From contig JAGQNU010000006.1 in NCBI GenBank assembly GCA_020427905.1, positions 1-5,468 of the forward strand: a stretch of 5,468 bases of DNA. Reading direction: 5' to 3'. The notes beneath the pieces are model-generated. The model did no database searches. It was not told the origin of the DNA and worked only from the letters and a program-made list of their open reading frames with translations. Positions 5,442 to 5,468 of this stretch are shown here, one piece after another (positions within the stretch are counted from its first letter, which is position 1; each line of letters starts with the position of its first letter). Position numbers and translations under genes: made by a program. Source of the stretch: Candidatus Saccharimonadota bacterium (GTDB lineage: Bacteria; Patescibacteriota; Saccharimonadia; Saccharimonadales; UBA7683).

Positions 5442-5468
5442 ACTCGTCTTTCTGAACTGCAAATTCTT

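Noticed and set aside
5442..5462. TTG start giving the flavoprotein seven extra residues
   Set aside because: The ATG at 5441 places the first Rossmann strand at the usual distance from the N-terminus, and no ribosome binding site is seen before the TTG in the six bases available.
1..5468. Recoding of UGA as in some other CPR lineages
   Set aside because: TGA ends the second transporter at 1017-1019 exactly where the family ends, and no in-frame TGA needs to be read through elsewhere.

Overview
The window is most consistent with a Patescibacteria (CPR) genome, probably Saccharibacteria (TM7). The pointers are small genes on both strands, standard stop usage (TAA, TAG and TGA all end genes sensibly), a stand-alone PRPP synthetase without other purine genes nearby, a lone bacterial RRM protein, and a divergent pyridine-nucleotide-disulfide-reductase-like flavoprotein. 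This placement is inference from style and gene content. No marker gene in the window proves it.

Layout. Positions 1-118 hold two similar hairpins, the first a strong terminator-like inverted repeat for an unseen upstream gene, followed by an extended -10 element that sits right against the first start codon. Positions 119-988 (+) and 1017-1856 (-) are two convergent ten-helix EamA/DMT-type transporters. The second has a good Shine-Dalgarno and a clear -35/-10 promoter. Positions 1857-2129 are a divergent control region serving the second transporter and the next gene. Positions 2130-3104 (+) encode ribose-phosphate pyrophosphokinase of a type resembling the actinobacterial enzymes. A 16-bp bidirectional terminator at 3111-3145 separates it from a minus-strand group. 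In transcription order that group is a FAD/NAD(P)-binding oxidoreductase (5441-4068), a histidine-phosphatase-fold protein (4035-3556) and an RRM RNA-binding protein (3419-3162).

How the genes work together. PRPP synthetase would feed nucleotide salvage. The two transporters would move small metabolites across the membrane, substrates unknown. The flavoprotein and phosphatase are only 32 nt apart and probably share a transcript. The RRM gene is 136 nt further on and may be reached by the same transcript or have its own promoter. No mobile element, CRISPR array, tRNA or rRNA is visible, and I see no complete novel multi-gene system.

The most notable point is the flavoprotein. It keeps the FAD and pyridine-nucleotide folds of the dihydrolipoamide dehydrogenase/mercuric reductase family but has lost both redox cysteines, the IPSK lysine and the C-terminal catalytic histidine, so it cannot work as a disulfide reductase. 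Other points are start codons placed 6-9 nt after extended -10 boxes (possible leaderless mRNAs), a hairpin overlapping the phosphatase ribosome binding site, and the lower GC of the first transporter.
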